Part shown: positions 48,535 through 56,907 of the stretch, one piece after another
Layout: each line of letters starts with the position of its first letter
Numbering within the stretch: the stretch's first letter is position 1
Assembly (NCBI RefSeq): GCF_029637605.1
Contig: NZ_CP121261.1
Coordinates: 5,394,001 to 5,458,000 of the forward strand
Length of the DNA stretch: 64,000 nucleotides
Direction of reading: 5' to 3'
Origin: Achromobacter spanius
GTDB lineage: Bacteria; Pseudomonadota; Gammaproteobacteria; Burkholderiales; Burkholderiaceae_B
Program-made: the position numbers and the translations under genes
Notes under the pieces: generated by a model
Told to the model about the DNA's origin: nothing
Database searches by the model: none
What the model saw: only the letters and a program-made list of their open reading frames with translations

Positions 48535-48608
48535 TTGCGCCGGGCGCCGCTTGCGCCGGGCGCCGTTTGCGCCGGGCGCCGTTTGCGCCGGGCGCCGTTT
48601 GCGCCGCC
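48535..48608. repeat. 16-bp short tandem repeat in the divergent DUF35/acyl-CoA dehydrogenase gap
   Basis: TTGCGCCGGGCGCCGT is repeated four times (48535, 48551, 48567, 48583; the first ends in C) plus a partial fifth copy. Each unit holds the palindromic core GGCGCC. It lies about 110 bases before each divergent start. Slippage-prone, and could alter promoter spacing. Confidence 0.9.
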
Positions 48609-48696
48609 CTACATCCAGCGCGAAGCCGGTCTTCGGAAGAGGCAGATTGTCCGGCCGCGCGCGCCATGGCTAGATACCGGGCAAAGGAGGTAGACC

Positions 48697-49887
48697 ATGA
48701 ACCTGACCTGGACGCCGCAAGAGCGCCAATTCCGCGACGAGGTGCGCGCGTTCGCCACCACCCAGTTGCCCGCCGATATCCGAGACAAGGTGTTGCGCCA
48801 TCAGCGCCTGGAGCGCGACGATTACGTGCGATGGCACAACATCCTGGCGGACCACGGCTGGGGCGCGCCCAACTGGCCCGTGGAGCATGGCGGCACGGGG
48901 TGGAACGCCTTGCAGCGCCTGATCTTCGAAGTGGAATGCTCCAAGGCCGGCGCGCCGCGCCTGCTGCCATTCGGCTTGTCGATGATCGGCCCGGTGCTGA
49001 TGAAATACGGCAGCGCGGAACAGCAGGCGCGCCTGTTGCCACGCATTCCGCGCGTGCAGGACTGGTGGTGCCAGGGCTATTCCGAACCAGGTTCGGGTTC
49101 TGACCTGGCGTCGCTGAAAACGCGCGCCGTGCGCGATGGCGATGACTACATCGTCAATGGCCAGAAGACCTGGACCACGCTGGCGCAGTACGCCGACTGG
49201 ATGTTCTGCCTGGTCCGCACCGACCCTGACGCCCGCGCGCAGCGCGGCATTTCGATGCTGCTGCTGGACATGCGCGCGCCGGGCGTGACGGTGCGCCCCA
49301 TCCGCACGCTGGACGGCGGCCACGACGTGAACGAAGTCTGGCTGGAAAACGTGCGCGTGCCGGTGGCCAATCTGGTGGGCGAAGAGAACCAGGGCTGGAC
49401 CTACGCCAAATACCTGCTGGGCCATGAGCGCACCGGTATCGCCGGCCTGGGCCATTGCCATCGCGAACTGGGCATCTTGAAACAGATGGCGGCGCAAGCG
49501 CAATCGCGCGGCAAGCCGCTGCTGGCCGAAAGCCGTTTCCGTGACCGCATTTCGCGTATTGAAGTCGACATCATGGCGCTGGAAATGCTGCTGCTGCGCG
49601 TGGCTTCCAGCAACGACGGCACGCCGGGTCCGGAAGCGTCGGTGCTGAAGATACGCGGATCCGAGATCCAGCAGGATCTGGCCATGCTGCAAATGGAAGT
49701 GGCGGGGCCGGACGCCTGGCCTTACGACCCCGACTGGCTGCTGGCCGACAACGACACCCACGGACCCGGCCCCGAGATGGCCGCCGCCGCCGGCGCGGGC
49801 TATGCCGATATGCGCAAGACCTCCATCTACGGCGGCACGACCGAAGTGCAGAAGGGCATCATCGCCCGCCTGGTGCTGGGCCTGTAG
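48697..49887 (+). CDS. Acyl-CoA dehydrogenase, FadE26-like subunit
   Basis: The 396 residues carry the FAD-binding acyl-CoA dehydrogenase segments WWCQGYSEPGSGSDLASLKT, WTTLAQYADWMFCLVRT and the C-terminal SIYGGTTEVQKGIIARLVLGL region. At the position of the catalytic glutamate of MCAD (YEGT) it has YGGT; family members of this kind use a glutamate elsewhere. Very strong ribosome site AAAGGAGG. Followed 29 bases later by a second, shorter acyl-CoA dehydrogenase, a layout seen in alpha2-beta2 heteromeric enzymes for bulky substrates such as steroid side chains. Confidence 0.92.
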   Translation: MNLTWTPQERQFRDEVRAFATTQLPADIRDKVLRHQRLERDDYVRWHNILADHGWGAPNWPVEHGGTGWNALQRLIFEVECSKAGAPRLLPFGLSMIGPVLMKYGSAEQQARLLPRIPRVQDWWCQGYSEPGSGSDLASLKTRAVRDGDDYIVNGQKTWTTLAQYADWMFCLVRTDPDARAQRGISMLLLDMRAPGVTVRPIRTLDGGHDVNEVWLENVRVPVANLVGEENQGWTYAKYLLGHERTGIAGLGHCHRELGILKQMAAQAQSRGKPLLAESRFRDRISRIEVDIMALEMLLLRVASSNDGTPGPEASVLKIRGSEIQQDLAMLQMEVAGPDAWPYDPDWLLADNDTHGPGPEMAAAAGAGYADMRKTSIYGGTTEVQKGIIARLVLGL

Positions 49888-49916
49888 GCCCCACGCAACC
49901 CGACAGGAAGACACGC

Positions 49917-51047
49917 ATGGATTTCCTCTATACAGAAGAACAGCGCATGCTGGCCGACAGCCTGCGCCGCCTGGTGGACCAGGCATGGACAACTCCCCAA
50001 CGCCGCGCGCGCCAAAGCTCTGGCGTGCTGGACCCCAAGGCTTGGGGCGCATTGGCCGAACTTGGGGTGCTGGGCCTGACCATTTCGCAAGACTTCGGCG
50101 GCTTCGGCGAAGTTCCCGCCAGCCTCTTGCCCGTGCACTTGGAGCTGGGCCGTGGGCTGGTGTCCGAGCCGGTCATCCCCAGCGCGGTCATGGGCGCGGC
50201 GCTGCTGGATGCTTGCGGTGACGCCGCGCGCGGCCGCTGGTTGCCAGCCATTGCCTCGGGCGAGGCGCTTGTCAGCGTGGCCTATCAGGAACCCGGCCGC
50301 CGCTACGACACCCGGCCGCAGGATTGCCGCGCTGCCAAATCCGCCCAGGGCTGGCGGCTGGACGGCGTCAAGCACCTCGTGTGGCACGGCGCGGCGGCAA
50401 GCGCATGGCTGGTCAGCGCGTTGGGGGCGGACGGCCAGACGGTGCTGCTGGCGGTGCCTGCTGATGCGTCGGGCGTGCGGGTTACCGACACGCCCACGCT
50501 GGACGGCGCCCGCTGCGCCCGGCTGGATTTCAACGCGGTGGGCCTGCCCGCCGACGCCTTGCTGGCGGAAGGCCCGCAGGCCGACGAGGCCTTGGCCCAG
50601 GCCTTGCAGTGGGGCACGGCGGCGCTGTGCGCGCACGCGGCCGGCGCCATCGACCGCCTGCTGGAAATCACCGTCGATTATCTGAAGACCCGCGAGCAGT
50701 TCGGCCAGCCGCTGGCGTCGTTCCAAGCCTTGCAGCACCGCCTGGCCGAGATGCTGGTGGCCAAGGAACTGGCCTTGTCGATGGCCTATGTGGCCGTGGC
50801 CGCGTTGACGGAGCCCGATGCCGTGCAACGCCGCCGCATGATTGCGTCGGCCAAGCTGGAGGCCGCACGCGCCGGACGCCAGGTGGCGCAGATGGCGGTG
50901 CAATTGCATGGCGGCATGGGCATGACCGACGAACTGGACGTGGGCGACTACTTCAAGCGACTGACCATGGTGGATCAGTTGCTGGGCGACACCGCCGAAC
51001 AACTGGCGGTTCTGGAGGAATTGGCGATTCTTGAGGAGCAGGCATGA
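49917..51047 (+). CDS. Acyl-CoA dehydrogenase, FadE27-like partner subunit
   Basis: The 376 residues are recognisable as acyl-CoA dehydrogenase (FLYTEEQRMLADSLRRLVDQ, LGVLGLTISQDFGGFGE, QLHGGMGMTDELDVGDYFKRL) but lack the usual GY/EPGSGSD flavin-binding string and the C-terminal YEGT motif. This fits a second subunit of a heteromeric dehydrogenase with the preceding gene. Overlaps the next gene (ATGA). Confidence 0.9.
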   Translation: MDFLYTEEQRMLADSLRRLVDQAWTTPQRRARQSSGVLDPKAWGALAELGVLGLTISQDFGGFGEVPASLLPVHLELGRGLVSEPVIPSAVMGAALLDACGDAARGRWLPAIASGEALVSVAYQEPGRRYDTRPQDCRAAKSAQGWRLDGVKHLVWHGAAASAWLVSALGADGQTVLLAVPADASGVRVTDTPTLDGARCARLDFNAVGLPADALLAEGPQADEALAQALQWGTAALCAHAAGAIDRLLEITVDYLKTREQFGQPLASFQALQHRLAEMLVAKELALSMAYVAVAALTEPDAVQRRRMIASAKLEAARAGRQVAQMAVQLHGGMGMTDELDVGDYFKRLTMVDQLLGDTAEQLAVLEELAILEEQA

Positions 51048-51862
51048 GCGCGACGCAGAACACCACGGGCGAAGATTTCACGCAGATTCAGTTCACGCTG
51101 TCTGACGGCGTCGGCGTGATTACGCTGAACCGGCCAGACCGGCTCAATAGTTTCACCGAGGTCATGCACGCCGAACTGGCGCGCGCGCTGGATGTCATGG
51201 AGGCGCACGCGGGCTTGCGCGGGCTGGTCATCACCGGCGCGGGCCGGGGCTTTTGCGCGGGGCAGGACTTAAGCGAGCGCAAGCCTGCCGAAGATGGCGC
51301 GCGGCGCGACCTTAGCCAGATGCTTGAGAAGTGCTATCGGCCCTTGATCACCCGCTTGCGCGCGCTGCCGGTGCCGGTGGTGTGCGTGATGAACGGCGTG
51401 GCGGCGGGCGCGGGCGCCAGCCTGGTATTGGCGTGCGATGTGGTGTTCGCCGTGCAGTCGGCACGTTTCGTGCAGGCCTTCAGCAAGATCGGCTTGTTGC
51501 CCGATGCGGGCGGCACGTGGTTCTTGCCGCGCCTGGTGGGTTCGGCCCGGGCCATGGGCGCGGCCTTGTTTGGCGAGTCGGTCAGCGCCACCCAGGCGGA
51601 AGCGTGGGGGCTGATCTGGCGCGTGGTGCCGGACGAGTCTCTGGCGTCAACCTTGTCGGACATCACGGCCACCTTGGCCACGGGGCCCACGCGCGCGTAT
51701 GCGGCCACCAAGGCCGCGCTGCATGCGTCCAGCGGCAATACGCTGGCGCAGCAGTTCGACCTGGAATGCCAGTTGCAGCGCGAGCTGGGCTACACCGACG
51801 ACTACCTGGAAGGCATGCGCGCCTTCGCTGAAAAGCGGCCGCCCGCGTTTACCGGAACCTGA
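51044..51862 (+). CDS. Enoyl-CoA hydratase (PaaG-like crotonase)
   Basis: The 272 residues have ITGAGRGFCAGQDLSER and VCVMNGVAAGAGASLVLACD as oxyanion-hole segments and FSKIGLLPDAGGTWFLPRLVG, where the aspartate of LLPDAGG is the PaaG-type catalytic residue. PaaG isomerises or hydrates unsaturated cyclic acyl-CoA in phenylacetate breakdown; the other paa genes are absent, so the substrate differs or is unknown. Third gene of the plus-strand operon with the two dehydrogenases. Confidence 0.9.
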   Translation: MSATQNTTGEDFTQIQFTLSDGVGVITLNRPDRLNSFTEVMHAELARALDVMEAHAGLRGLVITGAGRGFCAGQDLSERKPAEDGARRDLSQMLEKCYRPLITRLRALPVPVVCVMNGVAAGAGASLVLACDVVFAVQSARFVQAFSKIGLLPDAGGTWFLPRLVGSARAMGAALFGESVSATQAEAWGLIWRVVPDESLASTLSDITATLATGPTRAYAATKAALHASSGNTLAQQFDLECQLQRELGYTDDYLEGMRAFAEKRPPAFTGT

Positions 51863-51901
51863 GCGCCGAGCTTGACCGCGGCTGCCCGGCGCGTTGTGCG
51901 C

Positions 51902-52795
51902 TTAGGGCTTGCGCGGTGTCTGGATCTGTTCTATCAGTTCGCGCGCGCAGCCGGGCAGGGCGTCGACGTCGCGCACCAGCAGCTTGCGTTCGCGCACCAC
52001 CCAGGGTTCATCAAGCTCCACCACGCGCAACTTGGTGTCGGCGCCATAGCGGCGGGCGGCGGAATCGGGAATCACGCCGATGCCCACGCCGGCCTGCACC
52101 ATGCGGCAGATGGAATCAAAGCTGTACAACTGGATGCGCTGCGGCAGGCGTTGGCCGCCGCGTTCCAACTGGTCGCGCAAAAAGGCCACCAGCGTGGAGC
52201 CTTCGTGCATGGTGATGAATGGGTAGCGCACCGCGTCCACCAGCTTGACCTTGTCCTGGTCTTGCAGCGGATGGCCGTTGGGCACCACCAGCACCAGCCG
52301 GTCGGTGCTGAAGTGAATGGCTTGTAGCTCGGGGGCGTCCACCGGGCCGGCGACGATGCCCAGGTCGGTGGTGCCGTCCAGCACGCCGCGCACGATGTCG
52401 CGCGTCAGGCGTTCTTGCAGGTCGACCGTGACCCCCGGATGCACCGACAGGAATTGCGCCAGGATGTCCGGCATGAATTCGGTGACGGCCGTGGTGTTGG
52501 CGAAGATGCGGATATGCCCGGCGTCGCCATCGGACTGTTCCTGGAAGTCATGCTTCAGGTGGTCGACCTGCCGCATGATGACGCGGGCGTGCTGTAGCAG
52601 CTTCTGGCCGGCGGGCGTGATTTCCACGCCCCGGCTGTCGCGGTACAGCAAGCGGGAATTGAGCTGGTTCTCAAGTGCCTTGATCCGCACGCTGACGGCG
52701 GCCAGGGACAGATGCGCGCGTTTCGCAGCCTGGGTCAGGCTGGGAGATTCAGCGATGTGGATGAACAGGCGTAGGTCGGCGAGGTCGAAGTGCAT
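51902..52795 (-). CDS. LysR-family regulator, divergent to the itaconate-type operon
   Basis: The 297 residues include the helix-turn-helix LFIHIAESPSLTQAAKRAHLSL and a substrate-binding domain (IRIFANTTAVTEFMPDIL). The ATG at 52795 is chosen since upstream residues are not conserved. Its position, divergent from the hydratase/CoA-transferase/lyase genes, matches the LysR regulators (RipR/ItcR type) of itaconate clusters in Pseudomonas and others, so an itaconate- or itaconyl-CoA-responsive activator is inferred. Confidence 0.9.
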   Translation of the reverse strand: MHFDLADLRLFIHIAESPSLTQAAKRAHLSLAAVSVRIKALENQLNSRLLYRDSRGVEITPAGQKLLQHARVIMRQVDHLKHDFQEQSDGDAGHIRIFANTTAVTEFMPDILAQFLSVHPGVTVDLQERLTRDIVRGVLDGTTDLGIVAGPVDAPELQAIHFSTDRLVLVVPNGHPLQDQDKVKLVDAVRYPFITMHEGSTLVAFLRDQLERGGQRLPQRIQLYSFDSICRMVQAGVGIGVIPDSAARRYGADTKLRVVELDEPWVVRERKLLVRDVDALPGCARELIEQIQTPRKP

Positions 52796-52960
52796 GCGGC
52801 ATAGTTTACGGCGCGCCGCGTCGGGGCTGGGCCTGGCTTGTCGATTCAGGCGCCGCAAACCCCGCCTTGAGGAAAAACGAATTCACAACGGGGACGGCTT
52901 GCGGGCATGCTTGATGCCTGAGTAAACCCCAAGCTCGTGAACCCACCAAAGGATATAGGC

Positions 52961-53791
52961 ATGACTTCTACGGATCCGGCAGCCTGGATCGGCAGCGGCG
53001 AACGCAAGCCGGACGCCATGGACCCCGGCCACGCCGCGCGCATCGCGGCCACCCTGGGCGGCATTGCCCCGGCCCAGGGCGACGCCTTGCCGCCCTTGTG
53101 GCAGTGGGCGTTTTTCATCAGCACGGTGGGCATGGATGGCTTGGGGACAGATGGCCACCCTTCGCGCGGCGGCTTCCTGCCGCCCGCGCAGGACCGCAAC
53201 CGCATGTGGGCGGGCGGCCGGGTGGAATTCCGTCAGCCCTTGAAGGTGGGCGTGCCTGCCGAGCGCGTCTCCACGGTGCTCAAGGTGGAAGAGAAAGCGG
53301 GCCGCACCGGCGCCTTGCTGTTCGTCACCGTGCGCCACGAATACCACCAGGCGGGTGAAATCGTCATCCAGGAAGAGCAGGACATCGTCTACCGCCAGCC
53401 GTCGCCGCCCAAGCTCGTGGGCAGCGAACCCGCGCCAGACGCCCAATGGCGAGACACCGTCAACCCCACGTCCGTGCTGCTGTTCCGCTATTCGGCGGTG
53501 ACGTTCAACGGCCATCGCATCCATTACGACCACCCCTATGTGACGGAAGTCGAAGGCTATCCAGGCCTGGTCGTCCACGGCCCGTTGATCGCCACGGAAA
53601 TGGTCGCGGCGTTCACCCGCGCCCATCCGAAGGCACGCCCCACGCACCTGAGCTACCGCGGCCTGCGTCCGCTGATTTCGCCCACCCCCTTCCAGGTGGC
53701 CGGCCGCTTGACCGAGCCGGGCGTCGCCCAGTTGTGGGCCGAGCAGGACGGCACGCTGGCCCACCAAGCCGAACTGAGGTTTACCGAATGA
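52961..53791 (+). CDS. MaoC/HTD2-like hydratase, probable itaconyl-CoA or mesaconyl-C4-CoA hydratase
   Basis: The 276 residues have the signature RYSAVTFNGHRIHYD and GYPGLVVHGPLIAT of the Meh/Ich group within the hot-dog fold. Ich hydrates itaconyl-CoA to citramalyl-CoA. I start at the ATG at 52961 with AAAGGAT before it; a GTG at 52937 would add eight residues. The gene overlaps the CoA-transferase, which in turn overlaps the lyase. Hydratase, CoA-transferase and CitE-like lyase in this order correspond to Ich, Ict and Ccl. A role in mesaconate use is the main alternative. Confidence 0.75.
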   Translation: MTSTDPAAWIGSGERKPDAMDPGHAARIAATLGGIAPAQGDALPPLWQWAFFISTVGMDGLGTDGHPSRGGFLPPAQDRNRMWAGGRVEFRQPLKVGVPAERVSTVLKVEEKAGRTGALLFVTVRHEYHQAGEIVIQEEQDIVYRQPSPPKLVGSEPAPDAQWRDTVNPTSVLLFRYSAVTFNGHRIHYDHPYVTEVEGYPGLVVHGPLIATEMVAAFTRAHPKARPTHLSYRGLRPLISPTPFQVAGRLTEPGVAQLWAEQDGTLAHQAELRFTE

Positions 53792-54981
53792 GCACACCGG
53801 CATCCCGCCCCTTGGACGGCATTACCGTCGTCAGCCTGGAACACGCCATCGCCGCGCCGTTTTGCACCCGCCAATTGGCGGACATGGGCGCGCGCGTCAT
53901 CAAGATCGAACGGCCGGGCAGCGGCGATTTCGCGCGTGGCTACGACGAGCGCGTGCGCGGCCTGTCTTCGCACTTCGTCTGGACCAACCGTTCCAAGGAA
54001 AGCCTGACGCTGGATCTGAAACGCGAAGAGGCTGGCGACGTCATGCAACGCCTGCTGGAGTCGGCCGACGTGCTGGTGCAAAACCTGGCGCCCGGCGCGG
54101 CGGCGCGCCTGGGCCTGTCGTTCGACACCTTGCACGCACGCTTCCCGCGTCTGATCGTTTGCGACATCTCGGGTTACGGCGAAGGCGGCCCGTACCAGGA
54201 CAAGAAGGCGTATGACCTGTTGATCCAGAGCGAAAGCGGCTTTCTGTCGGTCACCGGCACGCAGGACGATCCGGTCAAGGCCGGGTGTTCCATCGCCGAT
54301 ATCGCGGCGGGCATGTATGCGTATTCAGCCATCCTGAACGCCTTGCTGCTGCGCCAGAAAACCGGCCTGGGCAGCCGCCTGGACGTGTCCATGCTGGAGA
54401 GCATGGTCGAGTGGATGGGCTTTCCCATGTACTACGCCTTCGAAGGCGCCAAGCCGCCCGTGCGCGCGGGCGCGGCGCATGCGTCCATCTACCCCTATGG
54501 CCCGTTCCCGGTGGGTGATGGGTCGACCATCATGCTGGGCCTGCAGAACGAACGCGAATGGCGAGTGTTCTGCGCGCAGGTGCTGCGCCAGGCCACGCTG
54601 GCCGAAGACCCGCGTTTCATCTCGAATTCGCAGCGCACCGCCAACCGCGACGCCCTGCGCGATTTGATCGTGGCGGCGTTTGCGGACTTGTCGATTGAAC
54701 AGGTTACGCAGCGGCTGGAAGACGCGCAGATCGCCAACGCCCGCGTCAACGACATGGCGGGCGTATGGGCGCACCCGCAATTGCAGGCGCGCGCGCGCTG
54801 GAGCCAGGTCGACAGCCCGGCGGGCATGCTGCCCGCCTTGCTGCCGCCCGCCAGCAGCAACGCCTTCGCGCCGCGCATGGCGGCGGTGCCCGGCGTGGGC
54901 CAAAACACGGATGCGGTGCTAGCATCGTTGGGATACGCGCCGGATCAGGTGGCGCAATTCCATGCATCGGAGGTCGTGTGA
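53788..54981 (+). CDS. CaiB/BaiF CoA-transferase, probable itaconate CoA-transferase
   Basis: The 397 residues show the class III opening VVSLEHAIAAPFCTRQLADM, VIKIERPGSGDFARGYD and the catalytic aspartate in QDKKAYDLLIQSESGFL. In the itaconate model it would pass CoA from succinyl-CoA to itaconate. Translation is coupled on both sides (ATGA before, GTGA after). Unlike the first CoA-transferase, its C-terminus is not near any repeat. Confidence 0.78.
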   Translation: MSTPASRPLDGITVVSLEHAIAAPFCTRQLADMGARVIKIERPGSGDFARGYDERVRGLSSHFVWTNRSKESLTLDLKREEAGDVMQRLLESADVLVQNLAPGAAARLGLSFDTLHARFPRLIVCDISGYGEGGPYQDKKAYDLLIQSESGFLSVTGTQDDPVKAGCSIADIAAGMYAYSAILNALLLRQKTGLGSRLDVSMLESMVEWMGFPMYYAFEGAKPPVRAGAAHASIYPYGPFPVGDGSTIMLGLQNEREWRVFCAQVLRQATLAEDPRFISNSQRTANRDALRDLIVAAFADLSIEQVTQRLEDAQIANARVNDMAGVWAHPQLQARARWSQVDSPAGMLPALLPPASSNAFAPRMAAVPGVGQNTDAVLASLGYAPDQVAQFHASEVV

Positions 54982-55811
54982 CGCATTCCGTCGTTCGTAG
55001 CGCCCTGTTCGTGCCGGCGTCCCGCGCCGAGCGCATCCCCAAAGCGCTGGCCGCGGGGGCCGACACCGTTATCGTGGACCTGGAAGACGCCGTCGAGCAT
55101 CTGGCCAAGGCGTCCGCCCGCGAGGCACTGTGCGACTTCCTGGGGACGCATCGCGACGTCCGCCTGTGGGTGCGCATCAACGATGCCTCCACGTCCTGGC
55201 ACGACGATGACTTGAAAGCGTGTCGCGGCCGGCCCAACATTGCCGGTATCCTGCTGCCCAAGGCCGAAACGCTGGCGCAGGTGCGGCATGTGGCGCAGAC
55301 CGGGCTGCCGGTCATTCCCCTGATCGAAACCGCGCGCGGGATGTTGAATGCCGGCGAGGTCGCGGCCACACCCGGCGTGGCGCGGCTGGCGTTCGGCAGC
55401 CTGGACTACGCGCTGGACATGGGCCTGACGCCCGACACGCCCGGCGCCGAGACGGTGCTGGACCACGCCCGCGTGCAGGTGTTGCTGCATACCCGTTCGG
55501 CGGGCCTTGAGCCTGCGCTGGACGGCGTATTTCCCGGCGTGCAGGACACGTTCGGCCTGAGTCAGGCGGCCAGCCGCGCCCAGCAGATGGGATTCGGCGG
55601 CATGCTGTGCATCCACCCGGCGCAAGTGCCGGTCATCCACGCCGCCTTCGTGCCGGCGCGCGAAGAGCTCGACTGGGCGCGCCGCGTTATCGCCGCGCAT
55701 CGCGATACGGCGGCGGGCACCTTCATGCTGGACGGCAAGATGGTCGATGCGCCCGTCATCGCGCGCGCGCGCCTGGTGCTGGCGCAAGCCGGCGAACAGG
55801 CGCCCACATGA
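54978..55811 (+). CDS. CitE-like lyase, probable citramalyl-CoA lyase
   Basis: A 277-residue HpcH/HpaI-CitE family TIM-barrel lyase: RSALFVPASRAERIPKAL, DTVIVDLEDAVEHLAK with metal-binding residues, WVRIND, PLIETARGML and GFGGMLCIHPAQV. In the itaconate route Ccl splits citramalyl-CoA into acetyl-CoA and pyruvate. Start is the GTG at 54978, overlapping the upstream stop. Malyl-CoA lyase or another beta-hydroxyacyl-CoA lyase remains possible. Confidence 0.8.
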   Translation: MTHSVVRSALFVPASRAERIPKALAAGADTVIVDLEDAVEHLAKASAREALCDFLGTHRDVRLWVRINDASTSWHDDDLKACRGRPNIAGILLPKAETLAQVRHVAQTGLPVIPLIETARGMLNAGEVAATPGVARLAFGSLDYALDMGLTPDTPGAETVLDHARVQVLLHTRSAGLEPALDGVFPGVQDTFGLSQAASRAQQMGFGGMLCIHPAQVPVIHAAFVPAREELDWARRVIAAHRDTAAGTFMLDGKMVDAPVIARARLVLAQAGEQAPT

Positions 55812-56704
55812 GCGATGCGCTCTTCATCGGGCACACCTACATTGACGTCACCGTGCTGGCGGACCAATGGCCAACCGGTGACGAAAAAAGCGTGGCGCGG
55901 GACTACGCCGTGTCGTTCGGCGGCAACGCCGTCACGGCGGCATTCGCCTGCGGCCGGCTGGGCACGCCGCCCGATCTGATCTGTTCGCTGGCCCCCGACT
56001 GGCTGGGCCATATGTACACCGACATGGCGGCCGCGCACGGCATCACGCTGCATTCGCGGCATGTGCGCCGTTCGTCGCTGTCGTTCATCATGCCCAGGCA
56101 CGGCAAGCGCGCCATCGTGCGGGCGCGGGACGTTGAATACCTGAATGAGTTTCCGAAGCTGGATATCGGCGGCTATCGCGCACTGCACCTGGACGGCCAC
56201 CAGCCCGACGCCGCGCTGCATTACGCGCGGGCGTGCCGTCAAGCGGGCGTGCTGACGTCGTTGGACGGCGGCGGCATGCGCGAGAACACCGACGAGCTGC
56301 TGCGGTTTATCGACGTGGCGGTCTGCGCGGAGCGCATGTGCGAACAATTGGGCTTGAGCCCGGAAGGCTTGCTGGACCTGCTGAAAGCCCGAGGCTGCCG
56401 TATCGGCGCCGTCACGATGGGCGAGCGCGGCATGCTTTGGTACGACGAGACGGGGCGGGTGGATACCTTGCCGTCGTTGGACGTGCCAGGCGATCGCATT
56501 GTGGACACGTCAGGGGCGGGCGACGTGTTTCACGGCGCTTATGTGTGGTCGTACTTGAACCGGCCCGAATTGCCTTGGCTGGAACACTTCACCTTCGCGC
56601 GCGCGGCGTCTGCGCACAAGATTCAATTTTTGGGGAACGAGGCCGGGTTGCCGCGGGTTGAGGATGTGGAGCGCGCGATGATGGGGTTCGCGGCGAAGGG
56701 GTGA
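55808..56704 (+). CDS. PfkB-family carbohydrate kinase
   Basis: The 298 residues carry both ribokinase signatures: GGNAVTAAFACGRLG near the N-terminus and DTSGAGDVFHGAY with the catalytic aspartate near 237. It overlaps the lyase stop (ATGA), so it is part of the operon. Known itaconate clusters do not contain a sugar kinase as a standard member, and the substrate cannot be told. It could phosphorylate a sugar or acid-sugar related to the operon substrate. Confidence 0.85.
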   Translation: MSDALFIGHTYIDVTVLADQWPTGDEKSVARDYAVSFGGNAVTAAFACGRLGTPPDLICSLAPDWLGHMYTDMAAAHGITLHSRHVRRSSLSFIMPRHGKRAIVRARDVEYLNEFPKLDIGGYRALHLDGHQPDAALHYARACRQAGVLTSLDGGGMRENTDELLRFIDVAVCAERMCEQLGLSPEGLLDLLKARGCRIGAVTMGERGMLWYDETGRVDTLPSLDVPGDRIVDTSGAGDVFHGAYVWSYLNRPELPWLEHFTFARAASAHKIQFLGNEAGLPRVEDVERAMMGFAAKG

Positions 56705-56741
56705 TTGTTTGGGGGGCGTAGGGCGGGGGTGGTGGGACCGG

Positions 56742-56888
56742 TTGCAGCGCAAGCCGAACGACCTCCATTCGGTAGGACATAAGGCTTGACTCATTCCACG
56801 GCATCGCTCGTTCCTAAAAACGACCATACCGTGATGCTAGAAGTGTTACCTATGTCCCCGAACACCCGTTACCCATGTCCCCGGTCCG
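56742..56888 (-). mobile_element. Remnant of an IS481-type insertion sequence (end plus first codons of transposase)
   Basis: Read on the minus strand, GGGGACATGGGTAACGGGTG and GGGGACATAGGTAACAC repeats precede an open frame starting MPWNESSLMSYRMEVVRLALQ (from 56804). This matches the end and the transposase N-terminus of IS481-like elements common in Bordetella/Achromobacter. After VRLALQ the sequence leaves the family (proline run), so only about 20 codons survive. It is not able to move by itself. It abuts the third repeat array. Confidence 0.62.
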
Positions 56889-56907
56889 TACATGGTGGGA
56901 CTCGGCC

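Noticed and set aside
51044..51862. Part of a phenylacetate (paa) cluster because of the PaaG-like crotonase
   Set aside because: No paaABCE, paaK or paaZ genes are present; neighbours are acyl-CoA dehydrogenases and the itaconate-type set.
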